Below are positions 1-7,933 of a stretch of 10,189 bases of DNA, in pieces. Position numbers and translations under genes: made by a program. Each line of letters begins with the position of its first letter. The first letter of the stretch is position 1. The stretch spans positions 1 through 10,189 of the forward strand of contig JAEEIS010000246.1 of NCBI GenBank assembly GCA_016281475.1, written 5' to 3'. Source of the DNA: Bacteroidales bacterium (GTDB taxonomy: Bacteria; Bacteroidota; Bacteroidia; Bacteroidales; P3). Below the pieces are notes generated by a model. It was not told the DNA's origin, did no database searches, and saw only the letters and a list, made by a program, of their open reading frames with translations.

Positions 1-717
1 AACGAGCGTCTGGATTGTTCGCTGAGCATTATCCTAAACGAGCGCTCTTCGCCGACCGACTTTAAGGGGCAGGTGACCGTGCAGTTGCGCAGGCCGGTGT
101 ATAATTCGAACTACACGACGGGCCTGATAAACTATATCGAGCCGAGCAACATGTCGTTTTCGTACAACGAAAGCCAGCCGCTGGATTTCGACCCGAACAC
201 TTTCTACGGCGACCTGTCGTCGGTGGTGTCCTACTATATATACGTGATGCTGGGCATCTATTTCGACAGCTATGGGCCGAATGGGGGAGAGCCGTTCTTC
301 GAGATGGCGAGCACTATCTGCCAAACGGCTGAGCAGCAGCGACAGGATGCCGGGCAGGGGTGGACGAGCAGGGGCAACGCGAAGGCACGCTACTGGTTTA
401 TGGAGAACCATACCAACTCGGCTTACGCGGGGCTGCACTCGGCCTATTATCTGTATCACCGTATGGGTCTGGACATGATGACCAAGGACCAGCCGCAGGC
501 GCGGCAGAACATCATTGCGGCCCTGCAGGCGTTGCAGCAGGTGCAAAAGACTAAGCCCAACCTGCTGTCGGTGCAGCAGTTTGTGGATGTGAAAATCACC
601 GAGTTGGTGAGCATATTCACTCCGGCTCCGGCCGACGAGCAGAAGCAGGTGTATGATATTGTGAAAGAGATTAGTCCTATCAACGTGTCGAAGCTGAAAG
701 GGTTTGCCACCAAGTGA
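1..717 (+). CDS. porD: PorD-like (DUF4835) type IX secretion protein, 5'-truncated
   Basis: The reading frame is open from base 1 and ends with TGA at 715-717, leaving 238 residues. The start, the expected signal peptide and roughly the first 60 residues lie outside the window. The visible part matches my memory of the DUF4835 family, annotated as PorD in Bacteroidota: an early RPVYNSNYTT segment, then NMSFSYNESQPLDFDPNTF, a YYIYVMLGIYFDSYG stretch, GGEPFFEMA, and a C-terminal part with YQYHR-like YLYHRMGLD, arrays of Gln/Ala helices, and an INVSKLK ending near the stop. The family is linked to the T9SS that exports proteins across the outer membrane; the precise role of PorD is poorly defined. 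The T9SS cargo peptidase at 2172-4547 fits a T9SS-positive organism. Codons often end in G (CTG, GTG, TCG, CCG), unlike the C-ending serC. Family assignment is fairly sure, the mechanistic role is not. Confidence 0.77.
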   Translation, partial: NERLDCSLSIILNERSSPTDFKGQVTVQLRRPVYNSNYTTGLINYIEPSNMSFSYNESQPLDFDPNTFYGDLSSVVSYYIYVMLGIYFDSYGPNGGEPFFEMASTICQTAEQQRQDAGQGWTSRGNAKARYWFMENHTNSAYAGLHSAYYLYHRMGLDMMTKDQPQARQNIIAALQALQQVQKTKPNLLSVQQFVDVKITELVSIFTPAPADEQKQVYDIVKEISPINVSKLKGFATK

Positions 718-778
718 CAGGCGTGTTGCCAGAGACAAAAAAAGAAGTAATCAAACGTTCAAAAATAATATAAAAATT

Positions 779-2095
779 ATGACACAAATTCCCATACAGA
801 AAGAGGTAATCGACAAGATTGCCCAACAGAACAAGATAGCCAACCCCGGCAAGGCCAGCATCCGCGAGATGCGCAAGATGATACAGGACGTGGAGAAGGA
901 GACGGGCGTCCGGTTCGTGAAGATGGAGATGGGCATCCCCGGCTTGCCCGCACCGCAAGTGGGCGTGAACGCCCAGATTGAGGCACTGAAGAGCGGCGTG
1001 GCTTCCGTCTATCCCGAAATCTACGGCACCGCAGACTTTAAGAAGGAGGCGGCACGCTTTGTGAAGAATTTTCTGGACATCGACGTGACACCCGATTGCT
1101 GCGTGCCTACGGTGGGTTCGATGCAGGCGGGTTTTGCCAGTTTCCTGACGCTGACACGCTACGACGCGAAGAAGACCAAGGTGCTGTTTATCGACCCCGG
1201 TTTCCCTGTGCAGAAGCAGCAGTGCCGCGTGCTGGGCATCCCGATGAAGGCTTTCGACGTGTATGAGTACCGTGGCGACAAGCTGCGCGACAAACTCGAA
1301 GAGGAGTTGAAGGACGGCGACGTGGCGTGCCTTATCTACAGCAGCCCCAACAACCCCGCCTGGTTCTGCTTCACCGAGCATGAGTTGCAAATCATAGGCG
1401 AGATGGCTAACAAATATGGCGTTGTGGTGATGGAAGACTCTGCCTACTTCCTCATGGACTTCCGCAAGGACTACAGCGTCCCCGGCCAACCTCCTTTCCA
1501 GCCTACTGTGGCAAAGTACACCGACCGCTATGTCATTATGATTTCCGGCTCCAAGAGCTTCTCCTACGCCGGTGAACGTATTGCAATGATGGTGTGCAGC
1601 CCCACGCTGTTCAATATGGAGTGCCCCGACCTGAAACGCTACTACAGCCAGACGCAGTTGGGCCGTGCCCTCATCTTCGGTACGCTCTACTGCCTCAGTT
1701 CCGGCACCGCCCACTCGGTGCAGTATGCCATGGCAGCGATGCTTAAGGGTGCCAACGATGGTACGTTTAACTTTGTGAAAGACATCAAGGAATACGGCGA
1801 GAAGGCCAAGATTATGAAGCAGATGTTTACCGACAACGGGTTCTTCATTGTCTATGACAAGGACATGGGCGAAGACATCGGCGACGGCTTCTACTTCACT
1901 TTCTGCTACCCCGGCTACGAAGGGGTTGACCTCCTCAACGAACTTATCCGTTACGGCATCAGTGCCATCGCCCTCGACATCACGGGCAGCCACAAGCAGG
2001 GCATCCGTGCCTGTGTGGCCTTGGTGCTGCGCGACCAGTTCCCCGCACTGAAGGAGCGGCTGGAGAAGTTCCACGCCGACCACCCGGTGAAGTAA
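779..2095 (+). CDS. PLP-dependent class I/II aminotransferase
   Basis: The protein is 438 residues, normal for a fold-type I aminotransferase. I chose ATG 779 because it starts a typical N-terminus (MTQIPIQKEV) after an A-rich leader. The upstream in-frame ATG at 704 would overlap porD and add an unlike, basic tail. Visible family features are the EMGIPGLPAPQVG substrate-side loop, the NNP motif at N191-P193 that helps hold the cofactor, D220 with Y223 in MEDSAYF (pyridine-N contact), the PLP-lysine K259 in SGSKSFSYAG, R267 in GERIAMM, and a C-terminal IRACVAL arginine for carboxylate binding. It closely resembles an aminotransferase common in Bacteroidales genomes, whose substrate I do not know. 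It probably transfers amino groups from an amino acid to a 2-oxo acid in the cytoplasm. The 61-nt gap after porD holds no obvious promoter or terminator, so co-transcription with porD is possible. Confidence 0.88.
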   Translation: MTQIPIQKEVIDKIAQQNKIANPGKASIREMRKMIQDVEKETGVRFVKMEMGIPGLPAPQVGVNAQIEALKSGVASVYPEIYGTADFKKEAARFVKNFLDIDVTPDCCVPTVGSMQAGFASFLTLTRYDAKKTKVLFIDPGFPVQKQQCRVLGIPMKAFDVYEYRGDKLRDKLEEELKDGDVACLIYSSPNNPAWFCFTEHELQIIGEMANKYGVVVMEDSAYFLMDFRKDYSVPGQPPFQPTVAKYTDRYVIMISGSKSFSYAGERIAMMVCSPTLFNMECPDLKRYYSQTQLGRALIFGTLYCLSSGTAHSVQYAMAAMLKGANDGTFNFVKDIKEYGEKAKIMKQMFTDNGFFIVYDKDMGEDIGDGFYFTFCYPGYEGVDLLNELIRYGISAIALDITGSHKQGIRACVALVLRDQFPALKERLEKFHADHPVK

Positions 2096-2114
2096 GAACT
2101 GAGAGAAATGAAGC

Positions 2115-2155
2115 AAAAAGTAGGCTGTCGCACTGGGTACGACAGCCTACTTTTT
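2115..2155. terminator. Bidirectional intrinsic terminator between convergent genes
   Basis: A perfect 13-bp inverted repeat (arms 2118-2130 and 2140-2152, stem core GTAGGCTGTCG) encloses a 9-nt loop. It is followed by a T-run to 2158 on the + strand and preceded by five A at 2115-2119, which read as a T-tract on the minus strand. The flanking A and T bases extend the stem further. It lies 20 bp after the aminotransferase stop and just beyond the minus-strand peptidase stop at 2172, so it can end transcripts from both sides. Confidence 0.92.
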
Positions 2156-2171
2156 TTTGTCCTTTGCCTTT

Positions 2172-4547
2172 TTAGTTTTTGACCAGCTTGAGGGTGTCGG
2201 CACCTGATTTGAGGAAGTAAACACCTTGCGGCAGATGGCTGATGTCGAGTCTGAGGGTGGAGGTGGTGGCTTTGGCCGAAAGCACTTCGCGACCGGTGAT
2301 GTCGAAAATCTGTACGTTGCCGCGGAGGCAGTTGCTGATGGTGAGTATGTCGCTGGCGGGATTAGGGTAGATGGAGAGTGCTGCAGCGGTAGCGGTGGGA
2401 GTGATGGCGGCGGGGAAGTTGCTCTCGAAGCATCCGAGGTCGGTGGCACCGTGGCGGCTGCGGAGGGATTGGTCGAAGTCGCCATCGGAGAGGCTTTCGC
2501 TAAGCCGTTCGCCAGCGTTGATGCAGATGGAGCCGCGACTTAGGTGCCAGTCGGCTGTGGAAGAGAATCCGTCAGTGCCACGGGCGGTATTGGGCTGGAT
2601 GAAACGGGGGCCTTCGGCGTGGTTGTTGTCGGAGGCGAGCCATATCGAGGTGCTGTCGATAGTGTAGTCGCCCGCCTCAATGCCGTTGTGGCGGAACGAG
2701 GTGTCGAGGAGCGTGGTGTCGAATCGAAGGTTGATGTCGTTGTTCCAGACGATGTTGTTGATAAAGGTGTTTCTAGGGTGAGTGAACACCACACCAGTGC
2801 CGTGGTTGTTTACTATGTTGCAATTGACCATTCGGCTGCGGTTCTGCATGTTGATAGCATTGCCGTCGTTGTTTAGTATGAGGCTTTGTCGCATGGCGGC
2901 ACCAGCCAGATGGCAGATGGTGGGAGCCTGGTTCTCATGGATGTAGGTGGCAATGAGGTGTCCGGAGTTGGCATAAATGATGCTGCCGCTGTCGCTCTGG
3001 CAGTTGCGCACGGTCATCTTCTTTGTTGTCACATCGCCTGAAATGTCGACAATCGACCCATCGGCACTATAGCCGTTTTGGACGGTAATGTTGTAGATTT
3101 TAAGCTGCTGGTCGTTGCTGGACGAGGCGTGGGCGTAGAGGATGCTGTGTCGGCCTAGTCCGTTGAAGATGGTGGGGTGGTTGGCGGGATTGTGCTGAGA
3201 CATGGATGTCTCGTTGCCGGCAAATCCTCCAATTATGGTGCCGGGATAGGTGAAATTGAATGCGTATTGGCTGTTGGTGTCGCCATAGTAGGTGCCTTCT
3301 TTCAGCCATATATCGCGGCTGGAGAGCCTGTTCAATTTCAAGGCTGCCTCGATGTTTTTGTTGGTGCTGCTCCAGGAGGTGCCGTCGCCGTTGCCGTTGG
3401 GCGATACAAGAAAGCGGCTCAGGTGTCCGTCCCAGCCCGATGGGTAGATGTTGATGACCATCTCGTGGTTGTTGGTGAAACCGACCATGGTGGTGAGGGT
3501 GTAGAAGCCGTCGCAGTAGCCGCCCCAGCCCCAGTTGAAGTGGTACTCATTGTTGTTGTTGTAACCGTCGAGGACAAAGGCGTGGCCACCGTCGTCGCCA
3601 AATCCGGAGTATTCAATCGGGCGGCGGTTGTCGATTTCGTTGCGAATCATGGCAACCCATAGCGAATCGTTGTGGAGGTTGCCGCGAGAGTAGTGCTCCG
3701 CGTCGGTGTAGCCGAAATAGACGAGGGCTTCGGGCACGTTGTAGGTGTGGGCACCGCTGCCGGAGGTGTGCCCGGCATGTTGGTATTCCATGTTTACCAC
3801 CACGCCACAGTGGTAGCACAGGCGCGACACCATGTCCTTCTCGCTGGCTGACGAGCTGCGGCGTATCTTGTCGGGCATCAGGCTGTAGTCGTAGTCGGTG
3901 GTGTCGAAGTCGACAGCGAGTACGCCGTAGACCGAATGGAGGTAGGTCTTTTTTCCAAATCCCCGAGTGGGTTTGCCATAGTAGCGGATGATTTGTGCCA
4001 TTGCCGTGGCGACACATCCGACAACAACGTGCTGGCCGTTCATCATGGGGCAGTAGTTGTTGTAGCCGCTGCCTTGTTCCCAGGTGGAGGTGAGCAGGTA
4101 GCTGTCGCTTTTGGGGTCGGAATAGTCATCACCCGACGGCTGGATCAGTTCGCCCCACTGCTTTAGGGATTCCTTGTTCTCTGCTGCATCGGCCTGTATA
4201 CCAGCCCGTATGGAGGCGGAGCAGTCTTCTAGCCATGCCTTCATATTGGTGGGAATCTTTTGGTAGTCGAAGCTGCCGTTCATCGAGTACCCGATAATGG
4301 GGCAGCAACGGTCGTCGGCACTCACTATCACAAAGCCAATGGTGTCGATGTTGAAGACGTATAGGCTTTTTTCGGTTGCGGTGGGCATTTGCCCGTCGTA
4401 GGGAGTTAGGCGGTCGGTGCTTTTGACCAGTCCTTTACGTTGCATGAAATGGATGCCGGCAGTCATGGCTTTTTGGCGGTCGACGGGTGCCGCTGAGGCG
4501 GCAAGACCTATGACGATGAGGCATAGGAGAATCGTAATGCGGTGCAT
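2172..4547 (-). CDS. Secreted C10 cysteine peptidase with beta-helix-like region and T9SS sorting domain
   Basis: A 791-residue multidomain secreted protein. Residues 1 to about 20 are a signal peptide (hydrophobic ILLCLIVIGLAASAA). Residues 25-117 resemble the inhibitory propeptide of streptopain-type enzymes (YVFNIDTIGFVIVSADDR, PIIGYS). Residues 150-368 are the C10 (streptopain, PrtT, interpain) domain with catalytic C178 in VVVGCVATAMAQI, catalytic H322 in GGHAFVLDGY, and the NWGWGGYCDGFY block at 338-349. Residues 375-708 look like a parallel beta-helix: VSPNGNGDGTSW entry, IWLKEGTYYGD, then Asn-rich turns such as MVNCNIVNNHGTG and FINNIVWNN, ending DLGCFES. Residues 720-791 are a T9SS type A sorting domain (LSIYPNPASD, FDITGREV, GVYFLKSG). 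It should cross the inner membrane by Sec and the outer membrane by T9SS, with the sorting domain removed. It starts 41 nt after the dehydrogenase stop on the same strand. The substrate is unknown; the beta-helix part may bind glycans or surfaces (inference). Confidence 0.92.
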   Translation of the reverse strand: MHRITILLCLIVIGLAASAAPVDRQKAMTAGIHFMQRKGLVKSTDRLTPYDGQMPTATEKSLYVFNIDTIGFVIVSADDRCCPIIGYSMNGSFDYQKIPTNMKAWLEDCSASIRAGIQADAAENKESLKQWGELIQPSGDDYSDPKSDSYLLTSTWEQGSGYNNYCPMMNGQHVVVGCVATAMAQIIRYYGKPTRGFGKKTYLHSVYGVLAVDFDTTDYDYSLMPDKIRRSSSASEKDMVSRLCYHCGVVVNMEYQHAGHTSGSGAHTYNVPEALVYFGYTDAEHYSRGNLHNDSLWVAMIRNEIDNRRPIEYSGFGDDGGHAFVLDGYNNNNEYHFNWGWGGYCDGFYTLTTMVGFTNNHEMVINIYPSGWDGHLSRFLVSPNGNGDGTSWSSTNKNIEAALKLNRLSSRDIWLKEGTYYGDTNSQYAFNFTYPGTIIGGFAGNETSMSQHNPANHPTIFNGLGRHSILYAHASSSNDQQLKIYNITVQNGYSADGSIVDISGDVTTKKMTVRNCQSDSGSIIYANSGHLIATYIHENQAPTICHLAGAAMRQSLILNNDGNAINMQNRSRMVNCNIVNNHGTGVVFTHPRNTFINNIVWNNDINLRFDTTLLDTSFRHNGIEAGDYTIDSTSIWLASDNNHAEGPRFIQPNTARGTDGFSSTADWHLSRGSICINAGERLSESLSDGDFDQSLRSRHGATDLGCFESNFPAAITPTATAAALSIYPNPASDILTISNCLRGNVQIFDITGREVLSAKATTSTLRLDISHLPQGVYFLKSGADTLKLVKN

Positions 4548-4588
4548 GTGGGTTAAATTATATGTGTGTATGATATCTATTTAGTATA

Positions 4589-5521
4589 TCATTTATGTAA
4601 AAAATTGCGCACATGGTCGAAAACGATGTCGGCGCGGATGTCGAAGGCTTCGCGTGAGGCGTAGGCGATGTGGGGTACGCACACGCAGTGGGGGGCATTC
4701 AGCAGTGGATGGTCGAGTGGCAGGGGCGGCTCTTGCTCGTACACGTCAACGGCGGCACCGGCAATCGTGCCTGCCGTCAGGGCCTCGGCCAGAGCGGGTA
4801 TGTCGACCACGTTTCCGCGGGCGGTGTTGATGAGGATGGCGTTCTTCTTCATCAATGCAATTCGCTCGCGGCTAATAAGATGGTGCGTGTCGGCAGTCAT
4901 GGGCACATGGAGAGTCACTATGTCGCTTTCGCGCATTAGGGTGTCGAGGTCGGTGTATGTCGCGCCCATCGCTGTTACGTCGGAGTGTTGGCTGCGGTTG
5001 TATGCCAGCACGCGGCATCCGAAGGCGGTCAGCAGGCGGATGACAGCAGTGCCGATGGCCCCGGTGCCGACCACGCCGACAGTCTTGCCGCACAGTTCGC
5101 GGCCAAGGAACATGCCGCGCCCTTCGCCTTGGCGGATGGTGCCGTCGAAATGGGTTATCTGCCTTAGGACGTCGAGCATCAGCCCGATTGCCAACTCGCT
5201 GACAGCCGTCGTGGAGTATCCGGCAGCGTTCTGCACTTCGATATTGTGTGCTTTGCAGTAGCCAAGGTCTATATGGTCCAGACCCGTAAAGGCCACCGAA
5301 AGGTAGCGCAGGTGCGTGCACTGTTCCAATACGTTGGCGGGCAGTTTTATGTTGGAGATAACAGCGATGTCCGCATCCTTCATGCGGGCGGCCAGTGTTG
5401 CCGCATCTTCCTTGCGGTCAAGATAATAGTGGAAGGTATGACCTTGTGAGGCAAACTCGTTTTTGAGTTCTTCAAAATGCTCCTGGCTGAGGCCGAGGGG
5501 TTCTACGCAAACAATGTTCAT
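4589..5521 (-). CDS. D-2-hydroxyacid dehydrogenase family protein
   Basis: A 310-residue cytoplasmic oxidoreductase. I chose ATG 5521 (MNIVCVEPLG) because the frame upstream runs through the flavin reductase gene and gives low-complexity non-family sequence. The N-terminal half of the catalytic domain carries VAFTGLDHIDL and NAAGYSTTAVSELAIGLML. The Rossmann domain starts near residue 146 with a clean dinucleotide loop G152-T-G-A-I-G157. The catalytic set is complete: R235 (INTARGNVVD), E264 (DVYEQEPP) and H284 (VPHIAYAS). Such enzymes reduce 2-oxo acids to D-2-hydroxy acids or the reverse; glycerate/hydroxypyruvate-type substrates are common, but the substrate cannot be read here. The end of the second Rossmann strand reads AYNRS rather than the acidic residue typical of strict NAD enzymes, which may point to NADP(H) use (weak inference). 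Its stop is 41 nt before the peptidase and its start 43 nt after the flavin reductase. Confidence 0.88.
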   Translation of the reverse strand: MNIVCVEPLGLSQEHFEELKNEFASQGHTFHYYLDRKEDAATLAARMKDADIAVISNIKLPANVLEQCTHLRYLSVAFTGLDHIDLGYCKAHNIEVQNAAGYSTTAVSELAIGLMLDVLRQITHFDGTIRQGEGRGMFLGRELCGKTVGVVGTGAIGTAVIRLLTAFGCRVLAYNRSQHSDVTAMGATYTDLDTLMRESDIVTLHVPMTADTHHLISRERIALMKKNAILINTARGNVVDIPALAEALTAGTIAGAAVDVYEQEPPLPLDHPLLNAPHCVCVPHIAYASREAFDIRADIVFDHVRNFLHK

Positions 5522-5564
5522 CGTGGTGTGGAATTGGGTTTTATGGTGTTGTGTCCTGGTGTTA

Positions 5565-6131
5565 TTATTTCTTTTTCTTGACGCTGAAGCCGAATCCGCC
5601 CAAACGCTCGCCGAGCCCGTAGTAGCGGCCGTGGGAGTATGCCAAGGGTTTGGCGTGGTTGAGTTGGAATGCCCCCGTCCCTTTGTCGATGAGACGTTCT
5701 TCGGCATTGACGGCCACGACGTTGGCTAGAAACATGTCGTGGCTGCCCAGTGGGCGTATGTCCACCACTTGGCATTCGATGTTCAGTGGGCTTTCGGCTA
5801 TAAGAGGGGCTTTCACCACCTGTCCGACTTCGGGTGTGAGGTGCATGGTCTTGAACTTGTTGTAGTCGCGTCCGCTGCGCACTCCACACCAGTCGGTGGC
5901 TTCGGCCAGTTCCTCGGTGGTGAGGTTGATGACAAATTCGCCCGTGCGCTTGATGATGTCGTAGGAGTGGCGTTCGCGGCATACCGATATATAGCACATG
6001 GGCGGGTCACTGCATACCGTGCCCGTCCATGCTATTGTTAGAATGTTGTAGTTCTCTGGCTCGTCGCCACAGCTTACCATCACTGCCGGCAGTGGATATA
6101 TCAGTGTGCCCGGCTTGAAGGGAACTTTCAT
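5565..6131 (-). CDS. Flavin reductase family protein (FMN-binding split barrel)
   Basis: A 188-residue protein, the usual size for the Flavin_Reduct/FMN-binding split-barrel family. It opens with MKVPFKPGTLIYPLPAVMVSC, followed by NILTIAWTGTVCSDPPM, where the flavin phosphate is usually bound, VCRERHSYDII at 50-60, GEFVINL, and a GSHDMFLANVVAV strand at 129-141 typical of the family. The tail is YYGLGERLGGFGFSVKKKK with a basic end. The start is ATG 6131, only 5 nt after the dnaA TGA, so the two are probably translationally coupled; a longer in-frame start at 6392 lies inside dnaA and is not family-like. Members bind FMN and often pass electrons to a partner or reduce flavin with NAD(P)H. No partner monooxygenase is visible here, so the physiological role is unknown. 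Confidence 0.86.
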   Translation of the reverse strand: MKVPFKPGTLIYPLPAVMVSCGDEPENYNILTIAWTGTVCSDPPMCYISVCRERHSYDIIKRTGEFVINLTTEELAEATDWCGVRSGRDYNKFKTMHLTPEVGQVVKAPLIAESPLNIECQVVDIRPLGSHDMFLANVVAVNAEERLIDKGTGAFQLNHAKPLAYSHGRYYGLGERLGGFGFSVKKKK

Positions 6132-6136
6132 CTTGT

Positions 6137-7585
6137 TCAGTCTTTGAGTTTTTTCTCCAACTCGTCGATCCAGAAGTTGAACTGCTTGTCGGTCTCGGCC
6201 AGATTGGCGACGGTCTTGCAGGCGTGGAGCACTGTGGCGTGGTCCTTGTTGCCGCATTGCAGGCCGATGATGGCGAGCGACGACTTGGTCAGTTTCTTGG
6301 CGAAATACATGGTCAGCTGGCGGGCCTGCACTATCTCGCGTTTGCGTGTCTTCGACTGGATGCTGTCGATGGGGATGTTGAAATAGTCGCACACCACCTT
6401 CTGAATGTAGTCGATGGTAACTTCGCGGTTGGTGCTCTTCACAAACTTGTCAACCATCTGTCGAGCCAGGTCGATGGTGATGTCGCGGTGGTTCAACGAC
6501 GATTGTGCCATCAGCGAAATGAGGGCTCCTTCTAACTCGCGGACGTTGGTGTTGATATTGTACGCGATATATTCTATTACCTCGTCGGGCATTTCCACGC
6601 CGTCGTTGCGCATCTTCTGTTTGAGGATGCTCATGCGCGTCTCCACGTCCGGGGGCAGCAGTTCGGCGGCGAGACCCCACTTCAGGCGCGAGTTGAGTCG
6701 TGTTTCCAATCCCTGCAGCTCGCTCGGAGCCTTGTCGCTGGTGATGATAATCTGTTTGTTCGACTGATGCAGCGTGTTGAAAATATGGAAGAAGGCTTCC
6801 TGGGTTTTGGCACCGCGGTTCGCCCAGAATTGGATGTCGTCCACTATCAGCACATCTACCATCTCATAGAAGTGCACAAAGTCCGATGTTGTGCCGTTGC
6901 GGCCGGCGTCCATGTATTGCTGCATAAACTGTTCCGAGGTGACATACAGCACTGTCATGTCGGGGTGGAATTCCTTGGTTTGCAAGCCTATGGCATTGGC
7001 TAGATGGGTTTTGCCCAGTCCTACGCCGCCGTGCAGCATCAAGGGGTTGAAGGCTGTCTTGCCGGGCTTTTCGGCCACAGCGTAGCCCGCCGAGCGGGCC
7101 AGTCGGTTACACTCGCCCTCGACAAAGTTGTTCAGCGTATATGCCGAGCTCAGATGCGAGTTGACCTTTATCTTCTGTATGCCGGGGAAGTAAAGAGGGT
7201 TTGTTATGTCGTGTTTGTCGCCGTTGTTCAGATTGATGGGCATATCCTTTGCCTGGTTCATGGTCGTCGGGCGTCCGGTAGAGGGAATGTGGGTGGTGAT
7301 GGGCGCGTTGGATATGCTCATGTCCATCACTATACTATATTGTAGACACGCAGTGGGACCTAGTGTCAGCCGTATAGCGTCTTTCAGTAGCTCTGCATAG
7401 TTCTGCTCCAGCCATTCGTAGAAAAACTGACTAGGCACCTGTATGATGAGTGTGTTGCCGTCCAACTTCACGGGCACGATGGGCTTAAACCATGTCGTGA
7501 AGGCGTTCTCGCCTTCTTTGCCGGTGAGGTTGTCGCGGATAAATCCCAGACACTCATTCCATACTCTCTGATACTCTTGCTCCAT
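6137..7585 (-). CDS. dnaA: Chromosomal replication initiator protein DnaA
   Basis: A 482-residue DnaA, full length for Bacteroidota. Residues 1-85 are domain I (MEQEYQRVWNECLGFI, FTTWFKPIVP), which binds helicase-loading partners. Residues about 90-130 are a variable linker. The AAA+ ATPase domain follows: YTLNNFVEGECNRLA, Walker A GGVGLGKT at 186-193, Walker B VLIVDD at 245-250, sensor 1 around IITSD at 280-284, and the probable arginine finger R300 in NSRLKWGL. Domain IV ends the protein with the DNA-binding signature GNKDHATVLHACKT at 445-458, reading the DnaA box. It binds ATP, melts the origin and starts replication. It heads a leftward cluster with the flavin reductase directly behind it. 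The 0.9-kb upstream region carries DnaA boxes, consistent with origin and autoregulation. Confidence 0.98.
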   Translation of the reverse strand: MEQEYQRVWNECLGFIRDNLTGKEGENAFTTWFKPIVPVKLDGNTLIIQVPSQFFYEWLEQNYAELLKDAIRLTLGPTACLQYSIVMDMSISNAPITTHIPSTGRPTTMNQAKDMPINLNNGDKHDITNPLYFPGIQKIKVNSHLSSAYTLNNFVEGECNRLARSAGYAVAEKPGKTAFNPLMLHGGVGLGKTHLANAIGLQTKEFHPDMTVLYVTSEQFMQQYMDAGRNGTTSDFVHFYEMVDVLIVDDIQFWANRGAKTQEAFFHIFNTLHQSNKQIIITSDKAPSELQGLETRLNSRLKWGLAAELLPPDVETRMSILKQKMRNDGVEMPDEVIEYIAYNINTNVRELEGALISLMAQSSLNHRDITIDLARQMVDKFVKSTNREVTIDYIQKVVCDYFNIPIDSIQSKTRKREIVQARQLTMYFAKKLTKSSLAIIGLQCGNKDHATVLHACKTVANLAETDKQFNFWIDELEKKLKD

Positions 7586-7659
7586 GATTATATGTTGTGT
7601 TGTTCTTTTTGCTGTGTTTGTTTCGTTTATGGGCGTAGTGCCCTCTGTCGTTCGTAATG

Positions 7660-7667
7660 CAAAATTG
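7660..7667 (-). promoter_or_regulatory. dnaA: Possible dnaA-proximal -7 element (weak)
   Basis: On the minus strand this reads CAATTTTG, one mismatch from the Bacteroidota -7 consensus TAnnTTTG, and would give a dnaA leader of roughly 65-70 nt. It sits in a near-palindrome, TGCAA-AA-TTGCA (7659-7670). I see no matching -33 TTTG at the right distance. It is only a candidate. Confidence 0.22.
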
Positions 7668-7716
7668 CAACATTTTTATCACCTAGGCTATGGAAAAATA
7701 AATTTGCTCATGTCGA

Positions 7717-7873
7717 TTTTTTTTTATAAAGCAACTCCAATGTTTGAGCCATCCCCTACCTGCCTCCTCCGACAATAAACTGAAAAATAACCCATTCGTT
7801 TTTTTGCTCTTTTTTTGCCCTTAAAATATACACTTTTTTTCTCTTTCTGCCAAGTTTTTTTTGTCCATTTTTT
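7717..7873. other. T-tract cluster, possible DNA unwinding element
   Basis: The + strand has T-runs of six to nine bases at 7717-7725, 7799-7805, 7810-7816, 7834-7840, 7855-7862 and 7868-7873. The last five start 11, 24, 21 and 13 bp apart, partly near whole helical turns, which could bend DNA. The run lies between dnaA and the DnaA boxes, where a melting element would be expected. This is inference from composition. Confidence 0.4.
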
Positions 7874-7933
7874 CTCCCCTGTTAGAACTTTTGTTAATTA
7901 TTCATTCAACTTCTTGATGGATAACGCCATATT

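Noticed and set aside
680..2116. A 478-codon open frame antisense to the aminotransferase
   Set aside because: It mirrors a well-supported aminotransferase with intact motifs. The His/Leu/Val-rich product has no recognisable domain and arises from the codon bias of the real gene.
4571..4591. AT-only inverted repeat TGATAT/ATATCA after the dehydrogenase stop
   Set aside because: Six weak A/T-dominated pairs with a 9-nt loop and no T-run; not a credible terminator.
4589..5707. Longer dehydrogenase starting at 5707
   Set aside because: The first 62 residues overlap the flavin reductase gene and are Ser/Thr/Asn low-complexity. The family N-terminus begins at ATG 5521.
5565..6392. Longer flavin reductase starting at 6392
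   Set aside because: The extra 87 residues lie inside dnaA in another frame and look non-family. ATG 6131 gives the usual size and N-terminus.
7631..7643. Small GGGC/GCCC hairpin in the dnaA leader
   Set aside because: Only four base pairs with a 5-nt loop; expected often by chance and with no link to a known element.
7699..7706. Exact + strand TAAATTTG resembling a -7 element
   Set aside because: No gene or structured RNA follows on that strand nearby. It shows that chance matches occur in this A+T-rich DNA.
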